Positions 14,019 to 22,888 of a stretch of DNA of 27,698 bases are shown here, piece after piece. This stretch comes from Actinomycetota bacterium (GTDB lineage: Bacteria > Actinomycetota > Thermoleophilia > Gaiellales > Gaiellaceae). Positions within the stretch are counted from its first letter, which is position 1, and every line of letters starts with the position of its first letter. The position numbers and the translations under genes are program-made. A model generated the notes under the pieces. The model saw only the letters and a program-made list of their open reading frames with translations. It made no database searches and was not told the origin of the DNA. The stretch spans positions 7,383-35,080 of the forward strand of contig VAXK01000198.1 in NCBI GenBank assembly GCA_005885565.1, read 5' to 3'.

Positions 14019-15797
14019 ATGCGTGTCGCTCTCCTCGTGACCGTTGCGTCGGTGTGCGCCCTCGCCTTTGGGCAGAGCGCCTCGGCTGCGGGGTCGGATC
14101 AATCGGTCGCCTACCAGGTCGACGTCGCGCACAGCGGCGTCCAGAGCGACGACCAGCTCGCCCCTCCGTTCGGACGGCGCTGGAAGGTGACGCTGCCGGC
14201 CGGCGTCTCGTACCCGCTGATCGCGGGCGGCTACGTCTACGTGACGGTCGCCAATCCGGGCCAGTACGGAACGCACCTGTACGCGCTCCGGCAGTCCGAC
14301 GGCAGCACGGCCTGGTCGGCGTCGATCCCCGGCACCTACGACTGGTCGAACGCGGCCTACGACGCGGGACGAGTCTTCGTCGTCAACTTCGACGGCCTGC
14401 TGCAGGCCTTCGCGGGCGACACGGGCGCGCTCGTCTGGGCCCGGCAGCTTCCCGGCCAGTACGCCTTCTCGTCGCCGCCCACCGCGAGCGCGGGCGTCGT
14501 GTACGTCGGCGGCGCCGGCTCGGGCGGGACGCTCTACGCGGTCGACGAGTCGAACGGCGCCGTGCTGGCGGCGCAGCAGGTCGAGAACGGCGACGACAGC
14601 TCTCCGGCGCTGTCCGGGAGCGCGGTCTTCGTCTCCTACGCGTGCAACCAGGCCTACGGCTTCGCGACGCCGAGCCTCAGCCCGCTCTGGCACTACTCGA
14701 CGTTCTGCGAGGGCGGCGGCGGCAAGACGACCGTGTACGCGAACGGCCGCGTCTATACGCGTGACTACTTCGGCAACCTGGTCCTCGACGCGGCGACGGG
14801 CAACCTCGTCCGCAGCTATGCGCCGCAGGGAGCGACGCTGCCGGCGCCCGCGGTCGACTCGACGACGATCTACTCGCTGAACCAGGGCGTGCTCACGGCC
14901 CAGGCGGTCGGCGACGGATCCGTCTCGTGGACGTTCGGCGGCGACGGGCAGCTCGACACGGCGCCGCTCGTCCTCTCGACCTCGAGCGGCGAGCTCGTCG
15001 TCGAAGGGTCGGCCTCCGGCCGGCTGTACGCCCTCGACGCCTCGACCGGCGCCGTCGCGTGGCAGACCGACGTGGGCTCGCCGATCTCGGCGCCGGACGA
15101 GCAGAACGTCTCGCAACCGCTGACCGGGCTCGGCGCCGGGCAGGGCCTGCTGGTCGTGCCGGCCGGGGCGACGCTCTCCGCCTACGCCCGCGACACGACG
15201 CCGCCGACGCTCACCGTTCCGGCCACGATCGTCGCCAAGGGGACGTCGTCGAGCGGAGCCGCGGTCACGTACTCGGTCTCCGCGACCGACCCCGACGACA
15301 CGGCCACGGTCAGCTGCTCCCCTGCCTCCGGGAGCTTGTTCCCGATCGGGACGACGACGGTGGCCTGCACGGCGACCGACACGGCCGGCAACTCGGCGAG
15401 CGCGAGCTTCCTCGTCGTCGTGAGCGCTCCGGGCGCCGACTGCAACCTGGCGCACTACTCGGTTTCCAAGGGCGTGCTCAACCTGAAGAACGCGAATCTG
15501 AGCGGCTGCTACCTGCCCGACGCGAACCTGGCGGGCGCGAACGCCATGGGCGCGAACCTCACGGGCACGTACCTTGCGCGCGCGAACCTCAGCTCCGCGA
15601 ACCTGACGCAGGCGAGCCTCCAGCGGGCGTGGCTCGCGAACGCGAACCTCTCGAGCACGAAGCTGAACTTCGCGAACTTCACCGGCGCGAAGACGACGGG
15701 GGCGATCTTCACCGGCGCGTCCTGGGTGCAGACGACGTGTCCGGACGGGACGAACAGCAACAACGACGGCGGCACCTGCGCCGGCCATCTCGGGTAG
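14019..15797 (+). CDS. Secreted PQQ-propeller / HYR / pentapeptide-repeat protein
   Basis: A 592-residue exported protein. Order: signal peptide (MRVALLVTVASVCALAFG, cleavage near SASA); a PQQ-like beta-propeller (about residues 25-390) with repeated blade motifs such as LYALRQSDGSTAWS, LYAVDESNGAVL and LYALDASTGAVAWQ; an HYR/Ig-like domain (about 395-475, ending GTTTVACTATDTAGNSAS); then A(N/D)LxG-type pentapeptide repeats (about 490-570) and a TTCPDGTNSNNDGGTC cap. It is probably a cell-surface scaffold; no dehydrogenase catalytic site is visible. ATG 14019 gives a clean signal peptide; ATG 13950 has a better-looking RBS (GGAGGGAG) but adds 23 charged residues. It ends 1 nt before the convergent small membrane protein. 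Confidence 0.85.
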   Translation: MRVALLVTVASVCALAFGQSASAAGSDQSVAYQVDVAHSGVQSDDQLAPPFGRRWKVTLPAGVSYPLIAGGYVYVTVANPGQYGTHLYALRQSDGSTAWSASIPGTYDWSNAAYDAGRVFVVNFDGLLQAFAGDTGALVWARQLPGQYAFSSPPTASAGVVYVGGAGSGGTLYAVDESNGAVLAAQQVENGDDSSPALSGSAVFVSYACNQAYGFATPSLSPLWHYSTFCEGGGGKTTVYANGRVYTRDYFGNLVLDAATGNLVRSYAPQGATLPAPAVDSTTIYSLNQGVLTAQAVGDGSVSWTFGGDGQLDTAPLVLSTSSGELVVEGSASGRLYALDASTGAVAWQTDVGSPISAPDEQNVSQPLTGLGAGQGLLVVPAGATLSAYARDTTPPTLTVPATIVAKGTSSSGAAVTYSVSATDPDDTATVSCSPASGSLFPIGTTTVACTATDTAGNSASASFLVVVSAPGADCNLAHYSVSKGVLNLKNANLSGCYLPDANLAGANAMGANLTGTYLARANLSSANLTQASLQRAWLANANLSSTKLNFANFTGAKTTGAIFTGASWVQTTCPDGTNSNNDGGTCAGHLG

Positions 15798-15798
15798 C

Positions 15799-15978
15799 TC
15801 AGAAGCCGCGCGCGAACGCGAGCCAGAAGAGCGCCAGCAGGCCGAAGAAGACGACGAGGGAGATCACGAGGTAAAGCGGCCGGTACCCGCGCCGCCAGGG
15901 CGGCGGGCCTCTGAAGCCGTCGGCTCGCCAGTCGAACCACGTGTAGGGGTCGTTCCGACGCCGCGGCGGCTCCTCCAC
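15799..15978 (-). CDS. Small single-pass membrane protein, 59 residues
   Basis: A short gene that length cut-offs would miss. The product has a hydrophilic N-terminus (EEPPRRRNDPYTWFDWR), a P/W/R-rich middle and one C-terminal membrane helix (LYLVISLVVFFGLLALFWLA) ending RGF. GTG 15978 starts 2 nt after the glycosyltransferase stop, so it is the last gene of the exopolysaccharide operon and is translationally coupled. It may be an accessory subunit for the membrane glycosyltransferase; this is inferred from position. Confidence 0.65.
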   Translation of the reverse strand: MEEPPRRRNDPYTWFDWRADGFRGPPPWRRGYRPLYLVISLVVFFGLLALFWLAFARGF

Positions 15979-15980
15979 GC

Positions 15981-16922
15981 TCAGCGCAGGTCCTTGTTCG
16001 ACTCCATGTCAAACCACATGGCGAACAGGGTGAACTGGGAGCCGAAGATCAGGAGCAGCGCCACGAGCACCACCGTCGCCGCCGTGATCTGGTTGCCGAG
16101 CGCGCGGAGGACGATCTCGGTGATTCCGAGCGCCAGGCCGAGCAGGCCCATCAGGAAGCCGAGGACGTAGAAGAACACGAGCGGGTGGAAGTCGCGGATG
16201 ACGTACTTCTCCTTCATCCGCCAGAAGAAGCCCTTGAGCAGGAGCCATGAGATCGCCGGCACCACCCGTCGCAGGCGGATGCCGCTCCGCTCGCCGACGC
16301 CGTAGATCGGGCGGGAGGGGAAGTCGCGGACGCGCGCATTCCAGACGTTCAGGTGGACGAGCAGGTCGTTCGGGAAGCCGTAGCGCTTGTAGACGCGGTC
16401 GAGGTCGAGGAGCTGGAGGATCGGCAGCCCGATCGCCGTGTAGCCGGCCTGCGAGTCGGCGACGTGCCAGTAGCCGGACGCGATCTTCGTCAGCAGCGAG
16501 AGGATCGCGTTCCCGAGGTAGCGCGTGCGCGGGATGAGCTGCCACGCCTGGCCGGTGAAGAGCCGGTTCGCCTTGTGGTAGTCGACCTCGCCCCGCGCGA
16601 CGGGGAGCGCCAGCGCCTCGAGCTCCTCCGGGTCCATCTGGTTGTCGCCCGCCATCACGCAGGTGACGTCGATCCGCTCCTCGAGGGCGCGCTTGTAGCC
16701 GGTGACGATCGCGGCGCCGACGCCCTCGTTCCGCTCGTGGACGATCACCTCGACCTGGGGGTCGCGGAGGGTGCGGGCGGCCTCGGCGGTGCCGTCGCTC
16801 GAGTGGTCGTCGACGACGTAGATCCGGTCGACGAAGGGCGGGATGCCGGTGATCGTCTCCGCGATCAGCCGCTCCTCGTTGTACGCGGGCACGACGACCG
16901 CGACGCGCTTGCCCTCGAGCAT
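15981..16922 (-). CDS. Family 2 glycosyltransferase with C-terminal membrane helices
   Basis: A 313-residue GT-A fold glycosyltransferase of the dolichyl-phosphate-mannose-synthase-like branch. Motifs: VAVVVPAYNEE (about residues 7-17), VVDDHSSDGTAE (36-47), a DxD-equivalent GDNQMDPEE near residue 95, and HVADSQAGYTAI. Two C-terminal membrane helices (about 240-262 and 274-296) anchor it in the inner face of the membrane. It likely moves a nucleotide-activated sugar to a lipid carrier or growing glycan. The ATG at 16922 is 13 nt after the Wzz-like gene; its frame extends further upstream but without similarity. Confidence 0.9.
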   Translation of the reverse strand: MLEGKRVAVVVPAYNEERLIAETITGIPPFVDRIYVVDDHSSDGTAEAARTLRDPQVEVIVHERNEGVGAAIVTGYKRALEERIDVTCVMAGDNQMDPEELEALALPVARGEVDYHKANRLFTGQAWQLIPRTRYLGNAILSLLTKIASGYWHVADSQAGYTAIGLPILQLLDLDRVYKRYGFPNDLLVHLNVWNARVRDFPSRPIYGVGERSGIRLRRVVPAISWLLLKGFFWRMKEKYVIRDFHPLVFFYVLGFLMGLLGLALGITEIVLRALGNQITAATVVLVALLLIFGSQFTLFAMWFDMESNKDLR

Positions 16923-16935
16923 CCGCCCGCTGAGG

Positions 16936-17829
16936 CTACAGGGCCGGGCGGCGGGCGAACCGGCCCGCGAGCGGTTCCCAGAGGAGCGCGGCGGCGATGC
17001 CGAGCAGGAGCCCGAGGAAGGCGCCGACGACGGCCGAGTTGCGCTTGCTGCGGGCGGTCGTCTTCGTCCCGACGGCGCGCGTGAGGACACGGCCGCTCTC
17101 GACGGTCCTCGCCTGGTTCAGGAGTGGCCTGATCGAGAGGAGGTCGTCCGTCACCACCGAGCGGCGCTGCTCCGCGATCCCGATGATCCCGATCGCCGCC
17201 AGTTTCTCCGCGCCGGAGAGCGAGCCGAGGAGCCCTTGCTCCTCCGCGAGGCGCTTGTCGAGCTGCGCCAGCTCCAGCTCGTCCGCCTTCACCTGCGCGT
17301 TGAACGTGGCGATCTTCGGGTTCACGTACTGGTCGGAGATCGTCTGGACGACGATGCGGGCGAACTCGTTCGCGGCCAGCGCGGCCTTGCGCGGGGAGGG
17401 CGCCTTGACGGTGATCGCGAAGAGCGTGTTCGGCGCACCCTTCGTCGCGGCCGTCGCGCCGCCGGCGGGCGTGGTGGAGACGGCCATCTGGCCCGGCCGC
17501 AGGCCGGCGTCGTGCGCGACGCGCTGCTTCGTCGACTCGGCCTGGACGATCTGCTTCACCGCCGTTCCGTTCGTCTGCACGGTCGGAAGGATCCCGCCGC
17601 CGACGGCGAGCGGGGTCCCCAGGCTGACGATGGCCTGCGCTTGATAAGTGCTCCCGCCGCCGACCGCTATCAGATAGCCGATGATCGCGCCGACCACGAG
17701 GCCGAGGAGCGGCAGCCACCACCGCGCCGCGACCGAGGCCCAGTACCGGCCGAGGTCGATCTCGTCGTCGGCGAGCTCGGGCGGGGGCGGGGCCGGGCGC
17801 CGCGGCGGGGACTCGCGCTGGACGCTCAT
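16936..17829 (-). CDS. Wzz/YveK-type chain-length determinant protein
   Basis: A 297-residue polysaccharide co-polymerase. A proline-rich cytoplasmic N-terminus is followed by DEIDLGRYWASVAARWW leading into membrane helix 1 (about residues 38-56), an extracytoplasmic Wzz domain with a coiled-coil (KADELELAQLDKRLAEEQG), and a second membrane helix (about 265-283, VVGAFLGLLLGIAAALLW). No tyrosine kinase domain is attached. Such proteins set polymer length together with a Wzy polymerase, which is not in the window. The ATG overlaps the stop of the epimerase gene (ATGA). Confidence 0.88.
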   Translation of the reverse strand: MSVQRESPPRRPAPPPPELADDEIDLGRYWASVAARWWLPLLGLVVGAIIGYLIAVGGGSTYQAQAIVSLGTPLAVGGGILPTVQTNGTAVKQIVQAESTKQRVAHDAGLRPGQMAVSTTPAGGATAATKGAPNTLFAITVKAPSPRKAALAANEFARIVVQTISDQYVNPKIATFNAQVKADELELAQLDKRLAEEQGLLGSLSGAEKLAAIGIIGIAEQRRSVVTDDLLSIRPLLNQARTVESGRVLTRAVGTKTTARSKRNSAVVGAFLGLLLGIAAALLWEPLAGRFARRPAL

Positions 17830-18737
17830 CGGGCGGCGACTCTAGCCGAGGCCCAGGACCACTGTTCGCGCAACCCGTCCTCGAGCCGGACGCTCGGCGC
17901 CCAGTCCAGGTCGGCGCGGATGCGCGAGACGTCGGCCGAGGTGCGGTGGACGTCGCCGGCCGCGGGCGGTCCTGTGCGGAGGTCGAGCACGCGGCCGGAG
18001 ATGCGCTCGAGCGTCTCGATCACCTCCCGCATCGTCGCCTCCTCACCGCCGCCCACGTTGTAGGTCGCGCCGGCCGGCGCGCGCTCCATCGCCGCGATCG
18101 TCGCCTCGACGGCGTCGGAGACGTACGTGAAGCTCCGGGAGTGCGAGCCGTCGCCGTAGAGCTCGAACGGCGTGCCCGCGGCCAGGGCGCCGACGACGCG
18201 CGCGAGCGCCATGTCGGGCCGCTGCCTCGGCCCGTAGACGGTGAAGTAGCGCAGCACCACCGCGTCGAGGCCGAAGCTCGTCGCGTAGGCGCGGGCGAGG
18301 TGCTCCGCCGCGAGCTTCGTGATCCCGTACGGCGAGATCGGCTGCGGAGGCGTGTCCTCCGGGGTCGGGTACGTCTCGGCGTCGCCGTAGATCGAGGACG
18401 ACGACGCGAGGACGACACGCGCCCCGGCGGCGGCCTCGAGCACGCGCTGCGCGGCGAGGACGTTGCGGCGCACGTAGTCGGCGAAGACGGGGCCGAAGCT
18501 GCGGACGCCCGGCTGGCCCGCGAGGTGGAAGACGCCGTCGGCGTCCCCGAAGTCGAGCTCGTCCTCGGCCAGGTCGAGCCGGGCCACGTCGAAGCCGGCC
18601 GCGTTCTCCTCCTTCTGCGCGGGGTCGTAGTAGTCGGTGAAGCAGTCGATGCCGGCCACTTCGTGGCCCGCCAGCTGGAGCGCCTCCACGAGATGTGAGC
18701 CGATGAAGCCCGCTGCGCCCGTGACGACGTACTTCAT
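17826..18737 (-). CDS. NAD-dependent sugar-nucleotide epimerase/dehydratase
   Basis: A 303-residue extended short-chain dehydrogenase. Gly-rich NAD-binding loop GAAGFIGSHL at residues 7-16, a Ser-rich strand (ASSSSIYGD, 111-119), catalytic Tyr137 and Lys141 (SPYGITK), then RYFTVYGPRQRPDMA and RSFTYVSDAV. The closest functional types are UDP-glucose/UDP-glucuronate 4-epimerases. In this operon a UDP-uronate or UDP-hexose epimerase would supply the polymer precursor, but substrate is not decided by sequence. The ATG at 18737 overlaps the stop of the PQQ protein gene by 4 nt. Confidence 0.9.
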   Translation of the reverse strand: MKYVVTGAAGFIGSHLVEALQLAGHEVAGIDCFTDYYDPAQKEENAAGFDVARLDLAEDELDFGDADGVFHLAGQPGVRSFGPVFADYVRRNVLAAQRVLEAAAGARVVLASSSSIYGDAETYPTPEDTPPQPISPYGITKLAAEHLARAYATSFGLDAVVLRYFTVYGPRQRPDMALARVVGALAAGTPFELYGDGSHSRSFTYVSDAVEATIAAMERAPAGATYNVGGGEEATMREVIETLERISGRVLDLRTGPPAAGDVHRTSADVSRIRADLDWAPSVRLEDGLREQWSWASARVAAR

Positions 18738-19981
18738 CGCTTCGGGACCATCCCATAGACCTTCGCGTACCCGACCAGGTAGAGCCGCTTCGAGTCGGCG
18801 ACGACGGGCGAGTACTTGCCGTCCGGGAACGTCCAGACCCGGCGGCCGGTGACGGCGTTCAGCGCGTAGGTGCGGCCGGCGAGCGTGGCGAAGTAGACGA
18901 TGCGGCCGAGGATCGTGGGCGAGCCGGAGATGGGCCCGTTCGCATGGAACTGCCAGCGCACGTCGCCGGTCGCCGCGTCGAAGCAGTAGAAGGTGTGGTC
19001 GTAGGAGCCCGCGTAGACACGTCGGTTCCAGACGGCGGGAGAGCTGTAGACGTAGCCGCCCGTCCCGTGCGACCAGCGGAGCTTGCCGCTCGCGGCGCCG
19101 AAGGAGTAGACCTTCCCGTCGGTCGAGCCGATGTAGACGCGCCCGTAGCCGACCGCGGGAGTCGAGTAGAAGGTGCCCAGGCTGCCGAGCCGCGGCTGCG
19201 CGGACGCGCGCCAGATCTTGCGGCCGGTGCGGGCGTCGAGCGCGTACACGTGGCCGTCGTAGGAGCCGACGAAGAGCCGGTTGCCGAGCAGCGCCACGCC
19301 GCCCTTCACCTTGTCGCCGGTCTGGAAGCTCCAGCGGATGCGGCCGGTGCGCTCGTCGAGGGCGTAGACCTTCCCGCGCCAGTCGCCGACGTAGACGCGC
19401 CGGTTCCCGACGAGCGGCGAGGTCTCCGTGGGGCCGATCTTCTTCGTCCACCTCGGCTTGCCGCTCCCGACCGCGAGCGCGGCGACCATGCCGTCGAGGC
19501 CGGAGCGCGTCTGGTTGCACGCGCCGCGGTTCATGAAGCTCGCGAAGACGGTCTGGTCGTGCACGGCGGGGGAGGCGGCGGTGCAGCGGTGCGTCGCGAA
19601 CGTCCACGCGCGCTTGCCGGTCCGCGTGCTGAGCGCGAAGAGCGTGCCGGGGTTGTTCGAGAAGTAGAGGCGGCCGTAGCCGATCGCGGGCGGGAACTCG
19701 AGCAGGCTCGTCCCGCCGGCGACCCAGAGCTTGCGGAACGGCGGGCGCAGGCGGATGTCCTCGGCCACGCGCTGGCGCGCGTCGTCGCGGCCGTACGTCG
19801 GCCACGGCACCCGGTGCAGCTCGGCCGGGGTCCGGTGCGGCACGGTCTGCGTCGTCACGAACTCGACGCTCGCGGAGCCGTGGATGTTCCGCGACTGGTG
19901 CTTCTTGTAGAGCACATAGGCGGCCGCCGCTCCGCCCGCGAGGACGACGAGGACGAGCGCCGCGAGGAGGAGGCGCCTCAT
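18734..19981 (-). CDS. Membrane-anchored PQQ-like beta-propeller protein
   Basis: A 415-residue protein with an N-terminal signal anchor (LLLAALVLVVLAGGAAAAYVL, about residues 4-24) and an extracytoplasmic seven- or eight-bladed PQQ-like propeller. Blades show the repeating V-Y-A-L-D-x-x-T-G-x-x-x-W pattern (LFALSTRTGKRAWTF, VYALDERTGRIRWSF, VYALDARTGRKIW, FYCFDAATGDVRWQF, TYALNAVTGRRVWTF). It shares a pre-propeller segment (YGRDDARQ...IRLRPPFRKLW) with the lipoprotein at 24451-25842. No quinoprotein active-site residues are recognised, so a BamB-like binding or scaffold role in polymer assembly is more likely than catalysis. The start overlaps the deacetylase stop. Confidence 0.88.
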   Translation of the reverse strand: MRRLLLAALVLVVLAGGAAAAYVLYKKHQSRNIHGSASVEFVTTQTVPHRTPAELHRVPWPTYGRDDARQRVAEDIRLRPPFRKLWVAGGTSLLEFPPAIGYGRLYFSNNPGTLFALSTRTGKRAWTFATHRCTAASPAVHDQTVFASFMNRGACNQTRSGLDGMVAALAVGSGKPRWTKKIGPTETSPLVGNRRVYVGDWRGKVYALDERTGRIRWSFQTGDKVKGGVALLGNRLFVGSYDGHVYALDARTGRKIWRASAQPRLGSLGTFYSTPAVGYGRVYIGSTDGKVYSFGAASGKLRWSHGTGGYVYSSPAVWNRRVYAGSYDHTFYCFDAATGDVRWQFHANGPISGSPTILGRIVYFATLAGRTYALNAVTGRRVWTFPDGKYSPVVADSKRLYLVGYAKVYGMVPKR

Positions 19982-20820
19982 CCGCGCTCGAGCTTCGCCG
20001 CGAGGCCCGCCACGCCGTCGCTGCCGTTCACGCGCACGCGGTCGAGCGTGTAGAGCGAGTCGGGCCGGGCGAACCCCTCGTTCGTCGTCGTCGCGCCGAG
20101 GAAGCCGGCCGCGCGGACGGCGGCGACCACGGCGTCGTCGTAGCGGCCGGAGGGGTAGCAGAAGAAGTCGACGGGCTGGTGGAACATGCGCCGGATCGCG
20201 GCGCGCGAGCCGGCCACTTGGCGACGCAATTCCGTCGGATCGACCGTCGTGAGGTCCGGGTGCGTGAGCGTGTGCGCGTCGACCTCCCAGCCGGCGGCGA
20301 CCATCTTCCGGACCATCCCGGGCCGCGTGCCCCACACCGGCTGGAGGTTCCGCACCTCGAGGTTGAGGACGCCCGGCCAGCCGCGCGCATGGAGCGTCGG
20401 CAGCGCGACGGTGAAGTCGGTGTGGTAGCCGTCGTCGAAGGTGAGGACGACCGGCTTCCGCGGCAGGGCGTGCTCGCCGCGCCAGTAGTCGTAGACCTGC
20501 CGAAGCGTGACGGCGTGGTAGCCGTGCGCGGCGAGCCATGCGACCTGGCCCCGGAAGTCCGCCGGCTTCACGTACAGGTCCGGGTAGGGCGCGTTCGGGA
20601 GGGGCGGCGCGAGGACGTGGTACATGAGGATCGGGACCGGGGCGTTGTGTGGGCCCTTCGGCGGCGGCAACGGCTCGAGCGTCTTCTTCACCACGACGCG
20701 GATCGACTGCGTCGGCTTCGGCGGGGCAGCGGCCGAGTGGCCGCGGAACGGGAGCCACGCGAGGACGCCCGCGGCGCCGAGGACCCCGAGCGCGGCGAGG
20801 ACGATCAGCAGGCGGCGCAC
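19978..20820 (-). CDS. Extracytoplasmic polysaccharide deacetylase (NodB fold)
   Basis: A 280-residue carbohydrate esterase family 4-like enzyme. A signal anchor (about residues 3-22) precedes a Pro-rich linker, ILMYHVLAP (64-72) and the NodB core: TFDDGYHTD with catalytic/metal Asp129 and Asp130, metal-binding HTLTHPDL (His183 and His187), and FFCYPSGRYDD. It would hydrolyse N- or O-acetyl groups from the exported polysaccharide. GTG 20820 lies 23 nt after the acyltransferase stop. Its 3' end overlaps the next ATG. Confidence 0.9.
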   Translation of the reverse strand: MRRLLIVLAALGVLGAAGVLAWLPFRGHSAAAPPKPTQSIRVVVKKTLEPLPPPKGPHNAPVPILMYHVLAPPLPNAPYPDLYVKPADFRGQVAWLAAHGYHAVTLRQVYDYWRGEHALPRKPVVLTFDDGYHTDFTVALPTLHARGWPGVLNLEVRNLQPVWGTRPGMVRKMVAAGWEVDAHTLTHPDLTTVDPTELRRQVAGSRAAIRRMFHQPVDFFCYPSGRYDDAVVAAVRAAGFLGATTTNEGFARPDSLYTLDRVRVNGSDGVAGLAAKLERG

Positions 20821-20843
20821 GGGGGGAGGCTAGCGCCCGCGCC

Positions 20844-22811
20844 CTACCGGAAGAGCTCTCGTCGAAACGCCGCTCGGAACGGCTGGAGGAGCTCGAGCGC
20901 GTAGGTCTTCGACGCGTGACCGCGATCGATCGACGTGATCGTGTGGTTGACGACCAGCGGGCACAGCTCGTCGGTCGTGGACCCACGCGGGTGCGCGCAG
21001 AACCAGGGCAGCGTGGCGATGTAGCCGACGCCGTTTCGCTTCGCGGCGGCCGCGATGGCCGTCTCCGTCTGGAGCTGGACGGGCGTGCCCTTCGCGGTGC
21101 AGCTCTTCATCGTCGACCCGGGCGCGAGCAGGCAGTCGACGGGGTCGCGCGTCTGGTTCGGCTCGTCGCCGACGACGATCACGCTGGCGGAGAAGCGTTT
21201 CATCGCGATGCTCAGCGCACCGATCGGCTTCACGGCCGCCGGCGGGTCGAAGGCGCCCGCGCGGCTGCCGACGATGAGCGTGACGTCCGGCCGGAGCGCC
21301 TGAGCCTGCCGTCTCGCCCAGCGGAACCAGCCGCCGCAGTCGTCGGTTCCGGGCCAGGTCCGCGGGATGCAGCGCACCTTCACGAGCGGGACGACGACCC
21401 AGCCGTCCCGTTGCGCCATGGCGAGGATGGTCGGCATCCACATCTCCGCGTGCGAGTCGCCGATGACGACGATCGTCTTGCGGGCGCGCGTCGAGCCGAG
21501 GCGGCAGATCTTGCTCGACGTCCCGGATCGGCTCGGCACGCAGCCGTCGGGAAAGAAGTAGAAGTCGCTCCGCAGGCTCTCGACCGCCGGGGTCAGCGGC
21601 GAGGGCAGGGGCGCGCCTCGCTCCGCCGCCCGGACCGCGCTGACGACTGCGGGGAGCGGTTTCGACACCGCGCGCTCCTGCGCAACCACGGCCGGGTCGA
21701 GGAGCGGGCGCGGGTGGACGGCGGCCGCGGCCGTCCCGCCGCCGACCGAGCGCAGGATGACGAGCGCCAGTCCCAGCGCGAGTGCCGCCGATGCCGGCCA
21801 AAGGATTCGCGCCGGCACCTTCGCGTACCGGATCGGGTTCTCGACGAGCGCGTAGCTCAGCACGGAGAGCCCGAAGGCGCCGAGGAGGAGCAACAGGTTC
21901 ACCGCGGTCGAGAGATCGTGCCCGGCGTACTGGCCGGCGATCGCGAGCACCGGCCAGTGCCACAGGTAGAAGGCGTAGGACCGGTCTCCCACGTATCGCA
22001 ACGGCGCTGAGGAAAGGAGCCAAGCCCGGCCACCGGCCGCGATGACGAGCGCGGCGCCTGCGGCCGGCAGCAGGGCCGCATAGCCGGGAAACGGCGTCTT
22101 GCTCGAGAAGCCGGCCGCCGCGGCCGCGATTGCGGCGAGGCCGATCCATCGGACGCGCGCGCCCAGCGGCGGCAGGCTCGGCCACGCGATCGCGAGCGCC
22201 GCGCCGAGCGCGAGCTCCCACGCGCGGGCGAAGGTGGAGAAGTACGCGGCGTTCTCCGAGGCTCGCGTCGTCGCGATCGACCAAGCAAGCGACGCGAGCC
22301 CGAGGGCGACGACCACGAGCAGGAGGCGCCGCCGGCGGAGCACGACGAGCGACAGGAGCGCCGGCCAGACGAGGTAGAACTGCTCCTCCACGGACAGCGT
22401 CCAGAAGTGCAGGAGCGGGGACGGAGGCTGTCCCTGCGCGAAGTAATCGCTCCCCTGCTGCGCGAAGTGGACGTTCGCTCCGAAGACCGCCGCCCACACG
22501 CTGTCCGAGATCACCTGTCGCGCCCGCACGAAGTTGAGCAGGTGGTGGGCGGCGACGTCCGTGACGAGCAGCGTCAGCGCCGCGGCCGGAAGGATTCGCC
22601 GCGCGCGCCGCGCGTAGAAGTGTCCGAGCGAGACGGTCCCGCGCCGCTCCGCCTCAGACAGCAGGATCCCCGTGATCAGGAACCCGGAGAGGACGAAGAA
22701 GACGTCGACGCCCACGTAGCCGCCGCCCAGGAACGGGACGCCGGCGTGGCCGAGGGCGACCAGCAGGACGGCGACCGCTCGGAGCCCCTGGATGTCGTCT
22801 CGACGGGCCAC
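20844..22811 (-). CDS. OafA/YrhL-type O-acyltransferase with SGNH domain
   Basis: A 655-residue two-domain membrane protein. Residues 1-350 form an acyltransferase 3 domain with about ten membrane helices and the family start IQGLRAVAVLLVALGHAG...GVDVFFVLSGFLITG. The C-terminal 230 residues form a periplasm-like SGNH hydrolase domain with GDSHAEMWMP (catalytic Ser) and a terminal D-x-x-H (IDRGHAS). Such proteins pass acetyl groups across the membrane and attach them to surface polysaccharide. With the deacetylase next door, the polymer appears to be both de-N-acetylated or de-O-acetylated and re-acylated. Start is GTG 22811; 77 nt of non-coding sequence upstream may contain an internal promoter. 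Confidence 0.93.
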   Translation of the reverse strand: MARRDDIQGLRAVAVLLVALGHAGVPFLGGGYVGVDVFFVLSGFLITGILLSEAERRGTVSLGHFYARRARRILPAAALTLLVTDVAAHHLLNFVRARQVISDSVWAAVFGANVHFAQQGSDYFAQGQPPSPLLHFWTLSVEEQFYLVWPALLSLVVLRRRRLLLVVVALGLASLAWSIATTRASENAAYFSTFARAWELALGAALAIAWPSLPPLGARVRWIGLAAIAAAAAGFSSKTPFPGYAALLPAAGAALVIAAGGRAWLLSSAPLRYVGDRSYAFYLWHWPVLAIAGQYAGHDLSTAVNLLLLLGAFGLSVLSYALVENPIRYAKVPARILWPASAALALGLALVILRSVGGGTAAAAVHPRPLLDPAVVAQERAVSKPLPAVVSAVRAAERGAPLPSPLTPAVESLRSDFYFFPDGCVPSRSGTSSKICRLGSTRARKTIVVIGDSHAEMWMPTILAMAQRDGWVVVPLVKVRCIPRTWPGTDDCGGWFRWARRQAQALRPDVTLIVGSRAGAFDPPAAVKPIGALSIAMKRFSASVIVVGDEPNQTRDPVDCLLAPGSTMKSCTAKGTPVQLQTETAIAAAAKRNGVGYIATLPWFCAHPRGSTTDELCPLVVNHTITSIDRGHASKTYALELLQPFRAAFRRELFR

Positions 22812-22888
22812 GTGCGCTGCCGGGACCGAGCGTACGGCGCGCCCATTAGCGATTCCTCAGCAAGAAGTTCGCGATTGCGGCCGGGTTG

